Shown here: positions 8,977-20,400 of the stretch, piece by piece
How positions within the stretch are numbered: position 1 is the stretch's first letter
Layout: every line of letters starts with the position of its first letter
Origin: Pseudomonas azotoformans
GTDB taxonomy: Bacteria > Pseudomonadota > Gammaproteobacteria > Pseudomonadales > Pseudomonadaceae
Direction of reading: 5' to 3'
DNA length: 64,000 bases
Assembly (NCBI RefSeq): GCF_001579805.1
Contig: NZ_CP014546.1
Coordinates: forward strand, 4,774,001-4,838,000
Translations under genes and position numbers: made by a program
Notes under the pieces: model-generated
What the model saw: only the letters and a program-made list of their open reading frames with translations
What the model was told of the DNA's origin: nothing
The model's database searches: none

Positions 8977-11900
8977 GAGTTTTTCCGAAGGGCCTCAAGC
9001 AGGTGCGCAGTGACGGTGTGGACGTGAGGCGGTTCGATCACGCTGAAGTGGTTGCCAGGCACGTCGATCAGCTCGAAGTGGCCCAGGCACGCGTCTTCCC
9101 AGAACGGCGCGGCCAAATGCCCGACGCCGCCGGTGATGCCGAACGATTGCTGCTCCAGGCAGCGCAGGTAGGTCATGTTGCCGAGGAACGGCAGCGGGTC
9201 GAACCGCGCCGCTCGCATGCTGTGGCGGCACACACGGAACAGCGTCGGTACCAGTTCGGGACCGATCGGCACCCCGGCCTGGCCCGAGGCCAGGCGTGCG
9301 TATTCGGCCAGGCGTTCCTCCTGGCTGCGCGCCGATTGCTGTTGGACCGCCAGCGCCAGCGCGTCCAGCCCCGGATCGCCGCTCAGCGCCGCCATGGCCC
9401 CGGCGGGTACGCGGCGGTTGTCGCGGGCCATCAACAGGTCGATGGCGCGGTACACGTCGTAGTCTTCGATGTGCGCGCCGAACACGGTTTTCACTGGGTC
9501 CAGGTTCAGGTTGGGCACGAAGATCGCCTCGTACGCCAGCTCTTCGTCGGTGTCGATGAACATCGGGATGCTGTCGATCAGGCTCAGGTCGACCACCTCC
9601 ATGCCGCGTTCGAGCAAGCGCCGGGCAACCTCAGTGGCCAGCAGCCCGCCGAGGCAGTAGCCGATCAGTTGGAAGCGTTGATGGCCATCGGCAATCAAGC
9701 GTTCGGCGTAGTCCTCGGCCACACTTTCGATCAGGCGCTTGGGCTCCAGCGCCAGGTACTGTTCGGTGTCAGCCACGGCAAAGCCAATCACCGGACCGGC
9801 CTGCTGGTCGGCAAGGGCGCGGCCCAGGTGCTGGAAATAATCGAGGGTGCCGAGGGCGGCATGGAACATCACCCGGACCGGGCCGACGTCACCCCCGCCA
9901 AACGGCACCACCAGCGCGTTGCTGCTGGACGAGCGTTGCGCTTCACCGCTGACGGCAACCATGGCCGGCGTGGCTTCGCCCTGATTGAGCAGGCGCGCGA
10001 GGGCGGCGACATTCGGCTCGTTGAGCATCTGGCGCAGCAAGGTGTCGTAGCTCAGGCGTTGGGCCTGGGGCAGTTGCTCACGCAGTTGGCCGGCGACGCG
10101 GGCGAGGATCAGCGAGTCGGCGCCTTTTTCATAGAAGCTGTCCTCGACGCCGATCTGCGCCAGCCCCAGGGCGTCGGCCCATACGCGGCACAACTCGGCG
10201 CTGAGCGGATCGCTCGGCGCTTCCTGGCTGCTGGAGGCCTGGGCGTCGGCGGCAGGGCGCCAGCCGGCCAGGGTCTTGCGATCGACCTTGCCATTGGCGG
10301 TCAGCGGCAAGCGGTCGAGTACCTGCAGGTGCGCTGGCAGCATGTAGTCCGGCAGGCGCTCGGCCAGGGCGCGGCGCAGGCTGTCGACATTCAGGCGCTG
10401 CACGCCGGCCTTGAAGCGCGCAGCGAATACCTGCATGCCGAGGGCGGCCAGCGGGTGGTCGGCCTGGGGCAGGGCAGGCAGGCATTCGCCACCGAAGGCC
10501 TTGACCCGCGCCTGCCAGATATCGGCGTCGCGCAGGCCACTGCGGCCCTGGTCGTGGTCGCCATTCGCCGGTGTCATCATGAAGCCCTGGGTCAGCAGGA
10601 TCGGCGGCCATTCGCCGGACGGCTCGCTGAATACCAGCCAGCCACCAGGGCTAAGCAACTCGGTGATCTGGCCGAGGGCGTTGTCGATGTCCTTGACGCT
10701 GTTGAGCATGCCCGCACACAGCACGATATCCACGCTGTTGCTGGCCAAACCCTGGGGGCGGATGTCCTGGTCGATGTCCAATACGCCATAGCGTACCCAG
10801 GCGTGCTCGGCAAAGCGCTGCTTGGCCGCCGGCAGGAAAAACGCGGTCATGTCGGTAAACAGGTAGTCGACTTCCAGCCCATCGAGCAAGCCGATAACCG
10901 GCGCGCTGGTGGCGCCGGTACCGGCGCCGATTTCGAGGATGCGCAGCGGGCCGTCGCCTTGATGGTGGGTGGCCAGGCGGTTGATCAGCGCCGCGATGCT
11001 GTGGTTGTTGTAGCGCGACACGGCATCCCCGCCGTACAACTGCAAGGCCACGTCCAGTTGGCCTTGGGGGAACAGCAAGTCGAACGGGTTGACCTCGCCC
11101 TTGAGCAGTTGCGGCAGTTGCCACACATGGTTGAGCTGGTAGTCGAGCAGCGCCTGGCTGCACAGCCCCGAGGCGACCGCTTGTTCCACCCGGCCCCACG
11201 CCAGCGCCGGGTTGGGCGCGGGTTGCGCGAGGCGGTAGTGCGAGTGGGTGTAGTGCAGCAGACCAGCCTCGCACAGCGCGCCCAACCAGCGACGAACCAG
11301 CCAATGGTGGCGCGGCTCGGCCTGCAAGGCGTGCAGGATTGTGGCGGCGTCCGGTTCGGCCCGCTCGCCGCTGAACAGTCCGGCCTTGAGCAACACCTCC
11401 AGCATCGAACTCAATGCAGCGGCACTCAGGTCAGCCTGGTACTCGCGCACCTGTTGCGCATCGAAACTGCCCACCTGGCTGTCGGCATAACGTTTGACCG
11501 CCGTAAGCAACGGCGCGCCTGGCAGCGGCTCGGGTTCGGCGCGTGCGGCCGTGACAAACGCCAACAGGTCGCCACTGACCAGGCTGACCGCACTGTCCAC
11601 GCCAGGGGTGGCGAGCAGTGCGGCCTCGACCTCACCCAGTTCCACCCGATGCCCGCGAATCTTCACCTGGCCGTCTTCACGGCCCAGGAATTCCAGCTCA
11701 CCCCCCGGCAAATAGCGGCCACGGTCACCGGTGCGGTACAGGCGCTGGCCGTCGACCGGGTGAGCAAAGAAGCGTGAGTCGCTCAATGCTGGATCGCCCA
11801 GGTAGCCCTGGGCCAGGCCGACACCGGTGATATAAAGGTCGCCCGGCACCCAGGTCGGCGCATCACGCCAGTGGCTGTCGAGTACCCGAAAGCCTTGATT

Positions 11901-14429
11901 GGCCAGCGGCAGGCCGTAGGGAATGCTGCGCCACGCCGGGTCGATGGCGCCGATGGGGTGCAGGTTCGACCAGATCGAGGCTTCGGTGGCGCCGCCCAGG
12001 CCCACCAGTTTCAAGTCGGGCAACAATGCCTGGAGTTGCGGTGGCAGGTTCAGCGGGATCCAGTCACCGGACAGCAAGGCCAGGCGCAGGCTGTCCAGTG
12101 GCCGGGGTTCGGCGTGCAGGTAGTCGGTGAGCATGTGCAGTTGTGCCGGCACTGAGTTCCACAGCGTAACCTGATGACGCTGCACCAGTTCGGCCCAGTG
12201 CGACGGGTCGGCGCCACGTGCCGGGTCCGGCAGCACCAGGGTTGCGCCCACGGCGAGGGGGCCGAACAGGTCATACACCGACAGGTCGAAACTCAACTGC
12301 GCCAGGCCCAGTACGCGGTCATCGGCGTTGACATCGAAGCGTCGGTTGATGTCTTGCACGGTATTGAGCGCGGCGCGATGGCTGATCATCACACCCTTGG
12401 GTTCACCGGTGGAACCGGAGGTGTAGATCACGTAGGCGAGGTCATCGGGGCCGCCCTCGATCAGCTCGAAATCCGCGCCCGCCGAGGGCAACCGATCTAC
12501 GGCGTGCCATTGCAATGTCTCGGGCAACGGCGTGTTTGGCTGCGCCAGGTAATGCCCCAGCACATGCCGCACCTTGGCGCTTAGCAGGACGCGGTCGCGG
12601 CGTGCGGCCGGAGCGTTGCTGTCCAGGGGCAGATAGGCCGCGCCGGCGAGCAACACGCCGTAGGCCGCCACCACTTGGTCGAGACCCTTGGGCATCAGGA
12701 TCGCCACCGGTTCCTGCGCGTCGCACCCGGCCTCACGCAGGGTGGCGGCCACAGCCAGTGCGCGTTCGGCAAGGGCGGCGTAGGTCAGGCTGCCGCTGGC
12801 ATCGATCACCGCCAGTGCGTGAGGATGTTCCCAAGCCATGGCCAGCAGGCCGTCGTGCAGGCGACCGGTGGGCAACGGGACGGCGGTGGCATTCGCCGCC
12901 AGGCGTTCACGCTGTTGCCAGGCCGGCAGCGGCACTTGCACCGGATGTTCCCAGGCGGCCGGGTCGAGGGCGAGCAACTGCAACTCGGCGACAAAGGCCT
13001 GTTGCATGTCGTCCACCAGGCCGTCGGGGAATACGCCTTGGCGCACGTCCCAATGGATGTGCAGGCCGTTTGCGTCATCCATCACCTGGCAATCGAGGGT
13101 GACCTGCGGCGTCTGGGTGATGCCGTGGCCCACCCGGCGTTGACTGGCCGGCGGTGCCTCGATCCCCAGGCCGATGGCGCTGGTGAAGACCACCGGCATG
13201 GCCGCCGCTTCACGCCCGCGGCGCCGACCGATTTCGCGCATGACCTGGATGCCGGAGAACAACCGGTGCTCCAGGTCGGCAAACAATTGGCTGCCCAACT
13301 GGCGTGCCTGGGCGGTGAAGTCCAGCCCTTCGGGATCGTTGACCTGCAACAGGCTGACCGAGGTGAAGTCGCCCACCAGGCGATCCACCTGCGGGTGCAG
13401 TGGCAGACGGTTGAGCAATGTCAGGTTGAGGCTGAAGGCGGGCTGCTGGCTCCAGCGTTGCAACGTGGCGACGTAGGCCGCCAGCACCACGATGGATGGG
13501 GTAAGGCCGCGTTCGCTGGCAGCGTTTTTCAGGGCGGCCCATGGCTGCGGTTCAAGCTGCGCCGAGTGCCGTTGGAAACGGGGTATGCGGGTGTCTTCGC
13601 CGCTCAGCGGCGCCGGCAGTTGTGGGGCGGCGGGCAATGCGTCGATGCGGGCCAGCCAGTAGTCACGGTCACGTTGGTGGCGGCTGCCTTCGAGCAAACT
13701 GCGCTCGGCCAGCAAGTAGTCGCGGAAGGTGATGTCCAGGGCAGGCAAAGCTGCCAGGGGATCCTGCAGCAACAGTTCCAGCTCATTGAACAGCAGCTGC
13801 GCGCTGGCCCAGTCGGCGATCAGGGAGTCCATGGAGAAGTGCAGCGTGTCGCCGTTGTCGCTGCGGCTCATACGCAGTTCGAACAGCGGCCAGACCTCGG
13901 TGGGGTAGAGCTTCTGTTCCATGGCCTGGCGAATCTGTTGCAATGCGTGCTGGTGCTGCTCGCGGGTGGCGCCACGCAGATCGGCGATGGCCAGCGGGTA
14001 GTGGGCGACGTCGGGCAGCACACGCTGCGAACCTTCGCTGGCGATCACCGCGCGCAGCATGTCGTGGCGGGCGATCAGGCGGTTCCAGGCCTGTTCCACC
14101 TGCTGCGGGTCCAGGGTTGGCCAGCTCAGTTCCAGGTAGCCATGGCAGGCGACATTGCCGTAGCCGAAGGACGATTGGCGGCCCATCAGGTAGGCAGTCT
14201 GCACATCGGTGAGGGGGAAGGGCGTGTGGTGCTGCGCCGGATCGGCCTGCACGAGCGGGCGTTCCTGTGTTTCCAGCAGGTGCAGGATCTGTTGCTTGTG
14301 TTCGCGCAGTTGCGCCAGGCGTTCCGTGTCGAGCAGGCCCTGGGGCGCGCGGAATTTCAGTTGGCCATCCTGAGGCCAGAGTTCGACGCCCAGGGACTTG
14401 AGTTCGCTTAGCAGTTTGGCGGCGGGCAT
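8973..14429 (-). CDS. Terminal NRPS: docking-Cy-A(MT)-PCP-TE (PchF-like)
   Basis: An 1818-aa synthetase. The start chosen is the ATG at 14429, eight bases after GGAG; an in-frame ATG at 14468 touches the previous stop and is the alternative. Domains: TubC-type docking domain (residues 1-50); heterocyclisation domain with DSLIADWAS near 200 (DxxxxDxxS); adenylation domain from about 525 with YTSGSTGEPKG near 668, and pocket residues D-L-Y-N-L-S-L-I-W, the cysteine code; an embedded methyltransferase with LEIGAGTG near 1161; A10 GKVDRKT near 1381; PCP with GADSL near 1437; thioesterase from about 1540. The TE nucleophile elbow is GYCLGG (near 1590), so Cys replaces Ser. Asp (LIDS) and His (GNHFSV) of the triad are present. 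It adds and cyclises a third residue, probably N-methylates it as PchF does, and releases the chain. Confidence 0.94.
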   Translation of the reverse strand: MPAAKLLSELKSLGVELWPQDGQLKFRAPQGLLDTERLAQLREHKQQILHLLETQERPLVQADPAQHHTPFPLTDVQTAYLMGRQSSFGYGNVACHGYLELSWPTLDPQQVEQAWNRLIARHDMLRAVIASEGSQRVLPDVAHYPLAIADLRGATREQHQHALQQIRQAMEQKLYPTEVWPLFELRMSRSDNGDTLHFSMDSLIADWASAQLLFNELELLLQDPLAALPALDITFRDYLLAERSLLEGSRHQRDRDYWLARIDALPAAPQLPAPLSGEDTRIPRFQRHSAQLEPQPWAALKNAASERGLTPSIVVLAAYVATLQRWSQQPAFSLNLTLLNRLPLHPQVDRLVGDFTSVSLLQVNDPEGLDFTAQARQLGSQLFADLEHRLFSGIQVMREIGRRRGREAAAMPVVFTSAIGLGIEAPPASQRRVGHGITQTPQVTLDCQVMDDANGLHIHWDVRQGVFPDGLVDDMQQAFVAELQLLALDPAAWEHPVQVPLPAWQQRERLAANATAVPLPTGRLHDGLLAMAWEHPHALAVIDASGSLTYAALAERALAVAATLREAGCDAQEPVAILMPKGLDQVVAAYGVLLAGAAYLPLDSNAPAARRDRVLLSAKVRHVLGHYLAQPNTPLPETLQWHAVDRLPSAGADFELIEGGPDDLAYVIYTSGSTGEPKGVMISHRAALNTVQDINRRFDVNADDRVLGLAQLSFDLSVYDLFGPLAVGATLVLPDPARGADPSHWAELVQRHQVTLWNSVPAQLHMLTDYLHAEPRPLDSLRLALLSGDWIPLNLPPQLQALLPDLKLVGLGGATEASIWSNLHPIGAIDPAWRSIPYGLPLANQGFRVLDSHWRDAPTWVPGDLYITGVGLAQGYLGDPALSDSRFFAHPVDGQRLYRTGDRGRYLPGGELEFLGREDGQVKIRGHRVELGEVEAALLATPGVDSAVSLVSGDLLAFVTAARAEPEPLPGAPLLTAVKRYADSQVGSFDAQQVREYQADLSAAALSSMLEVLLKAGLFSGERAEPDAATILHALQAEPRHHWLVRRWLGALCEAGLLHYTHSHYRLAQPAPNPALAWGRVEQAVASGLCSQALLDYQLNHVWQLPQLLKGEVNPFDLLFPQGQLDVALQLYGGDAVSRYNNHSIAALINRLATHHQGDGPLRILEIGAGTGATSAPVIGLLDGLEVDYLFTDMTAFFLPAAKQRFAEHAWVRYGVLDIDQDIRPQGLASNSVDIVLCAGMLNSVKDIDNALGQITELLSPGGWLVFSEPSGEWPPILLTQGFMMTPANGDHDQGRSGLRDADIWQARVKAFGGECLPALPQADHPLAALGMQVFAARFKAGVQRLNVDSLRRALAERLPDYMLPAHLQVLDRLPLTANGKVDRKTLAGWRPAADAQASSSQEAPSDPLSAELCRVWADALGLAQIGVEDSFYEKGADSLILARVAGQLREQLPQAQRLSYDTLLRQMLNEPNVAALARLLNQGEATPAMVAVSGEAQRSSSSNALVVPFGGGDVGPVRVMFHAALGTLDYFQHLGRALADQQAGPVIGFAVADTEQYLALEPKRLIESVAEDYAERLIADGHQRFQLIGYCLGGLLATEVARRLLERGMEVVDLSLIDSIPMFIDTDEELAYEAIFVPNLNLDPVKTVFGAHIEDYDVYRAIDLLMARDNRRVPAGAMAALSGDPGLDALALAVQQQSARSQEERLAEYARLASGQAGVPIGPELVPTLFRVCRHSMRAARFDPLPFLGNMTYLRCLEQQSFGITGGVGHLAAPFWEDACLGHFELIDVPGNHFSVIEPPHVHTVTAHLLEALRKNS

Positions 14430-14467
14430 GGGGACAGCTCCTGGAAAAAAGGTGGGTTGCGCAGGCA

Positions 14468-17400
14468 TCAGATAACGCCTTCTTCAACGGTGTGCGGGGT
14501 GGGTAGGCGTTCGAGGGTCTGCGCCACTTCCAACAGGCTGGCGGCGCCGAACAACTGGCCCATGGGCAGTTCCACACCCAGACGGCTGCGCAGCATTTCG
14601 AGAAAACGCGTGGCCAGCAGGCTGTCGCCGCCCAGGCGGAAAAAGTTGTCGTGGCGCGAGACGCTCGGCACCTTGAGCAAGTGCTGCCAGAGCTCGGCGA
14701 TCACCTGTTCGCCGGCGCTCAGTGGTTGCTCATCTATCGCGTCCCGTGGCTGGGCAGCGGCGCTCATAGGGGCGAGCAGCGCACGGCGGTCGACCTTGCC
14801 ATTGCTGCTCAACGGCAGGCGTTCCAGCACCAGGATCTGTTCCGGGCGCATGTACGCAGGCAGGCACTGTTCCAGATGCTGTGCGAGCACCTCGGCGCAG
14901 GTGCTGGCCGTAACGGCGGCCATCAGTCGGTGGTCGGCGACCAGCGCCACGGCGCTGTTCACACAGGGATGGCGAGCCAAGGCAGCTTCTATTTCACCCA
15001 GCTCGATACGATGGCCACGGATCTTCACCTGGCTGTCGGCGCGCCCGAGAAACTCCAACAGGCCATCGGGGTGGTAGCGGCCGAGGTCACCGGTGCGGTA
15101 CCAACCGTCGACAAAGCGCTCGGCATTCAACTGCGGCGCGTGGCGATAACCGCGCGCGACGCCGGCACCGCCGATCCACAATTCCCCCGTGACCCAGTCC
15201 GGGCAGTCACGGCCCAGGGCATCGACTACCCGATAGGCCTGGTTGGCCAGCGGCACGCCGTAAGGGATCGAACGCCAGCCCGGCATTGCCTGGCGTGCTT
15301 CAAAGTGATTCGACCAGATCGCCGCTTCGGTCGCGCCGCCGAGGGCGATAAAACGGCAACCGGGGGCCTGCTCTTGCAGGCGCTGCGGCAGGTCGAGGCC
15401 GATCCAGTCGCCGGACAGCAGTGCGACCCTCAGGTCCAAGGACTGGCGGTCCTGGGCGTTGGCTTCCAGCAGCATGTCGAGCAGCGCCGGCACGCTGTTC
15501 CACAGGGTCACGCGGTGCTGTTGCAATGCCTTGAGCCAGGCGCGGGCATCGCGGCGCTGGTCTTCGTCGATCAGCACCAGGGCGCCGCCCACCGAAAGCA
15601 GGCCGAACAGGTCGTACACCGACAAGTCGAAGTCCAGCGCCGACAGGGCCAGGCCCCGGTCGCTGGCTTGGACGCCATAACAGCGGTTGATCTCGGCCAC
15701 GGTATTCATCGCCGCGCGGTGGGTGATTTCTACGCCCTTGGGCTGGCCGGTGGAGCCGGAGGTGTAGATCACATAGGCCAGTTCACTCGCTGCGAGAGGC
15801 CGTGGCGCCGCCAGCGGTTCGGCCTTCAACGCGGTGGAGGGCTTGAGGTGTTTGACGCCGGGCAGTCGTGGGTCGTGCTCCGCGAGCATCAGGGTCACAC
15901 CGGCCTGTTGCAGGATGCGCTGGCAGCGCTGCAACGGCTGATCGACACCCACCGGCAAGTAGGCGGCGCCGGCCGCCAGAATGCCCAGCACACAGGCTAC
16001 CTGCTGCGGCCCTTTGGCCAGGGACACGGCCACCAGGTCGCCGGGTGCGACACCTGCGTCCATCAGACTGTGGGCGATACGCAGCGCGCGGTCGGCCAGT
16101 TCGCCGTACTTCAGCGTGCCGCGTTCACCCCATAACAAGGCCGGGCGCTGCGGGTTCTGGCGCGCCTGATCGAAGAAGCCCTGGTGCAGCGTCGGATCCC
16201 CCTGCACGCAGCCGACCGGAGCGTTGAGCTGGGCACGCCGTTGCGCTTGGACCTGGGGCAGCAGGTCGGGTGGCGCGCTGTCCCAGGCGTGCTCGGCCAA
16301 CCAGTTGAGGCTCTGCAGGTAAGCGTCGAACATCGCTTCAACCAGGCCTTCGGGAAACAGGCCGACCACACGGTCCCAGTTAAGGGCAATGCCACCGTTG
16401 GCTTCGACGACCTGGTGGTCGAGCCACACTTGCGGGGTTTGTGTCAGGCCGAACACTTGGTGGGCAAACGGGCCGTCCACCGGCGCCGCCGTGCCATCCG
16501 GGACGCCCAGGGCGCTGGTGAACACCACCGGCATGCTCACCTGTTGCTCACCATTGCCCCGGGCCAGTTGGCGCAGCAGGCTGACCGAACCCAGGCAGCG
16601 ATGCTCCAACGCCTCGCCCAGGGATTGTTGCGTACGTCGTGCACGGTCAACCCAGCGCTCACCCGCCACGGGCACATACCCGAGCAGGGTCAGCGATGTG
16701 AAGTCGCCCATGACCTGGTCGATCTGAGGGTGTACGGGGCGGCGATCGAACAGTGTGAGGTTTAGGCTCAGGCCCGGGCGTGCACTCCAGCGGCCGAGGG
16801 TTTCGGCAAAAGCGCAGAGCAATACCGCCGAGGCGGTGAGCCCCTGTTGCTGGGCCTTGGACAGGATCGCTTGCCAGGCGCTGGCATCGATCTGCCCTTG
16901 CAGGCGTTCAAAGCGTGGTCGGCCCAGGCTGGCGGGGTCGGCGGCCAGCGGCAACTGCGGATGGGGCGGCAATTCGGGCAGGCGTTCCTGCCAGAAGCGC
17001 TGCGCGGCGTGCAGCTCTTCAGGTGCCGGGGCGCTCTGCAATTGGTAATCGCGAAACGACAGACCCAACGGGGCCAGCGCTATGTCGGGCTCGCGGTACA
17101 ACGCATCGAGTTCGGCGTAGAAACGCAGGATGCTCAGGGCGTCGAGGATCAAATTGTCCAGGCTGATCGCCAGGCGTGTGTGCCGGCCGTGGGTCACTGT
17201 TTGCACATCGAACAGCGGCCATTGGTGAGGGGCGAACACGCGATGAGCGCAGTGTTCACGCAGGTCCTCCAGGCTGGCGTGGCCCTGGCCGATCACGAAG
17301 GCCGGCACTTGTTGCAGAATGCGCGCCTGGCCATTCTGGTCGAACACAGCGCGCAGCATTTCGTGGCGTTCGATCAAGCGCTGCAAGGCGTGTTGCAGGC

Positions 17401-20400
17401 GCGGCAGGTCGAGGTCCTCGACGTCGTATTCACGGTAGAAGTGGCAACTCACGCCCCCCAGCACGAGGCTGGGGTCGCGGCCCAGCCAATAGGCCTGCTG
17501 CACCTCAGTCATCGGGAAGGGCGCGTGGCGTTGCGCCAGGTCTGCAACAACGGTGTGTGCGGGTTCGGCCTGTGCCTGTTGATGCAGGTCGGCACAAAAC
17601 TGCGCCAGCACCGGCTTGGCAAACACCTGGGCGATGCGTGCACCGCCCAGCCCTTGTTCGGCGAGCAGGCGCACCAGGCGGGTGGCACTAAGGGAGTCGC
17701 CACCCAGGGCAAAGAAGCTGTGTTCGCGGCACACCTCACCACAGCCAAGCAACTGCTGCCAGGCGCGGGCCACCTGTTGTTCGATAACGCCGCAGGGCGC
17801 CGTCAGGTTGGCCTGCTGCACCGGGCTGTGCTGGGCAAGCCACGCGTGCAAGGCCTTGCGGTCGACCTTGCCATTGCCGGTCAAGGGCAACTGCGCGCAG
17901 CCGAGGATCAGCGAGGGAATCATGTACGCCGGCAGGCGCTCGGCCAGGCCCGGCAGGTCGATCTGCACAGGTTGCACGGCGCCGTGCGCCAGACGGACCA
18001 CCGCTGCCAGTTGCTGGCCGGCCAGCAACACGACGGCATGCTCCACGCCAGGGCAGGCCAGCAGTGCCTGTTCGACTTCGCCGGCCTCGATGCGGTAGCC
18101 ATGCAGCTTGAGCTGAAAGTCGCTACGCCCGAGGAACTCCACAGTGCCGTCGGGGTGGTAGCGCGCCCGGTCGCCGGTGCGGTACCAGCGCAGGCCTTGA
18201 TAGTCGACGAAACGCTCGGCGCTGCGCACACGGTCGCCGCGGTAACCCTGGGCCACCCCGGCGCCGCCGATCCACAGCTCCCCGGCCACCCAGTCCGGGC
18301 AGTCATGGCCCTGGTGATCGACAATGCGCAGGCTGACGTTGTCCAGCGGTTTGCCGTAAGGCAGGCAGTGCCAAGCCAATGGCTGGCCGGGGAGGGCTTC
18401 GAACAGCGTCGAGTGGATCGCCGCTTCGGTGGCGCCGCCCAAGGCCATGAAGCGACAGCCCGGCGCCTGGGCCCACAACCGTGGCGCCAGGTCCGGGGCG
18501 ACTTTGTCACCGCCGAGCAACACTGCACGCAGTGGCAGGCGGGCGTCGGCCGGGGCGCAACCGAGCAACATGTCCAGCAACGCCGGAACGCAGTTGAGCA
18601 CACTGGCGCGGTGCAGCAAGGCCAGTTCACGCCAGCGCTCGGCATCGCGCTGCGCTTCGGGCTCGATGCCAATCACCGCCGCGCCGGTGGACAGCGCAGC
18701 AAACAGGTCGAACACCGACAGGTCGAACTCCAGCGCAGAGAGCGCGAGGATGCGGTCATCGGCGGTCAGTTGGAGCCGCCGTTGCAGGTCTTCCACGGTG
18801 TTGGCGGCGGCCAGGTGGCTGATTTCCACGCCCTTGGGTTCGCCAGTGGAACCAGAGGTGTAGAGGATGTAGACGAGGTCGCTGACCGCGCCGGGCCGGG
18901 GCGCGTCCAGCGCGGGGCCCACAGGTGGCAGGGCCTTCAGCAGCAACCGCGCACCTGAGCTTTCGCAGATTTTCTGGCAGCGGGCGTCGGGCTGATCGAT
19001 GCCGATGGGCAGGTACGTGGCGCTGCAGGAGAGGATCCCCAGTACCGCGATGACTTGCTCGGGGCCCTTGGGCAGTTGCAGCGCCACGACATCGCCGCGC
19101 TGGATGCCTTGGTCTTCCAGGTACGCTGCAACTTGCAGGGCGCGCTCGGCCAGCTCGCCATAACTGATGACGGGAGGGTGGCCCTGCAGCAGCGCGGGCA
19201 AGGTGGGCGTCAGGCGTGCCTGGGCAAAAAACGCTTCATGCAGGCGCTTGACGGGCAGGGGAGCAGGCTGGCCTTGCACGGTTTGGCGCAGGGCCAGTTG
19301 CTCGGCGGGGATCAGCGCAGACGGCGCCTGATGCCACGCGACGGGATCAAAACACAGGCGTTGCAACAGGTCGGTATAGGCCTTGAACATGCCATCCAGC
19401 ACACCGTCGGCGAACAGCCCTTCACGTGCATCGAGGTTGACCAGGATACCGCCGTCCAGCTCGGTGACTTGCGCATCGAGCCACACCTGCGGGCCTTGGG
19501 AAATGATCCACGTCGGTTGGCCGAAACTCGCCTGTACACCCTCGGCGCACAGCTCACCCAGGCCCAGTGCGCTGGTGTATACAACGGGAGCCAACACTTG
19601 TTCACCGCGTTGGCGGGACAGTTCGCGCAACACCTCCAGGCCGGAAAATGCGCTGTGTGCGACATCGCTGTGGAAGCGGCGTTGCAGGGCGGTGGCGCGT
19701 GCGGCAAAGGTGCCGGCGACCCGGCCGTCCCAGGCCAGCAGGATCGACGAAGTGAAATCCCCCACCAGGCGTTCGACATCGGCGTGCAGCGGTGCGCGAT
19801 TGAACAGTGGCAGGTTGAGCAGCAACTCGGGGGTATCGCACCAGGCGCCGAGGGCTTCACTGAACACCGCCGCCAACGCCATGGCCGGCGTGAGCCCGTG
19901 CTCCCGCGCCCGGCGCTCGAAGGCCTGGCGTTCTGACGGCGGTAGCCAATGGTGACGACGGCGGACCTGGCGGTCATCGCCCTGGGGCTTGATCGGCAGG
20001 CTCGGAGCACCGGGTAATTGGTCGAGGCGCTGCAACCAATAGTCGCGCGCCTGTTGGTGGCGATCCCGCTGCTCGACGCTGGCCTGTTCCTGGCGTTGGT
20101 CGGCCAGGTAGCGGGCAAAGGTGTAGTCCAGCGCGGGCAGGGGCTGCTGGCGGTACAGCTGCACCAGATCGCCGAGCAGGGTGCGCAGGCTCAGGGCGTC
20201 GGCGGCGAGCATATCCAGGTTCAGGTGCAGGCGGGTGCCGTCGGGCAACAACGACAGCTGGATATCCAGCACCTGGCCTTGTTCCACGGCTAACTTTCGA
20301 TGGGACAGCTCGGCGCGCAAGGCTGCCAGCCGGTGTTGCACCTGTTCGGCGCTGTCCTGGCGCAGGTCATGCACCGTGAGCCCCGGCCACGGGCTGTGCG

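Noticed and set aside
9003..11777. 924-aa plus-strand open frame opposite the terminal NRPS
   Set aside because: It lies antisense to the MT, PCP and TE domains. No motif, low-complexity composition.
14430..14468. Upstream ATG (14468) as the start of the terminal NRPS
   Set aside because: It touches the previous stop, but the 13 extra residues are not conserved-looking. The ATG at 14429 has a good GGAG and opens directly into the docking domain.
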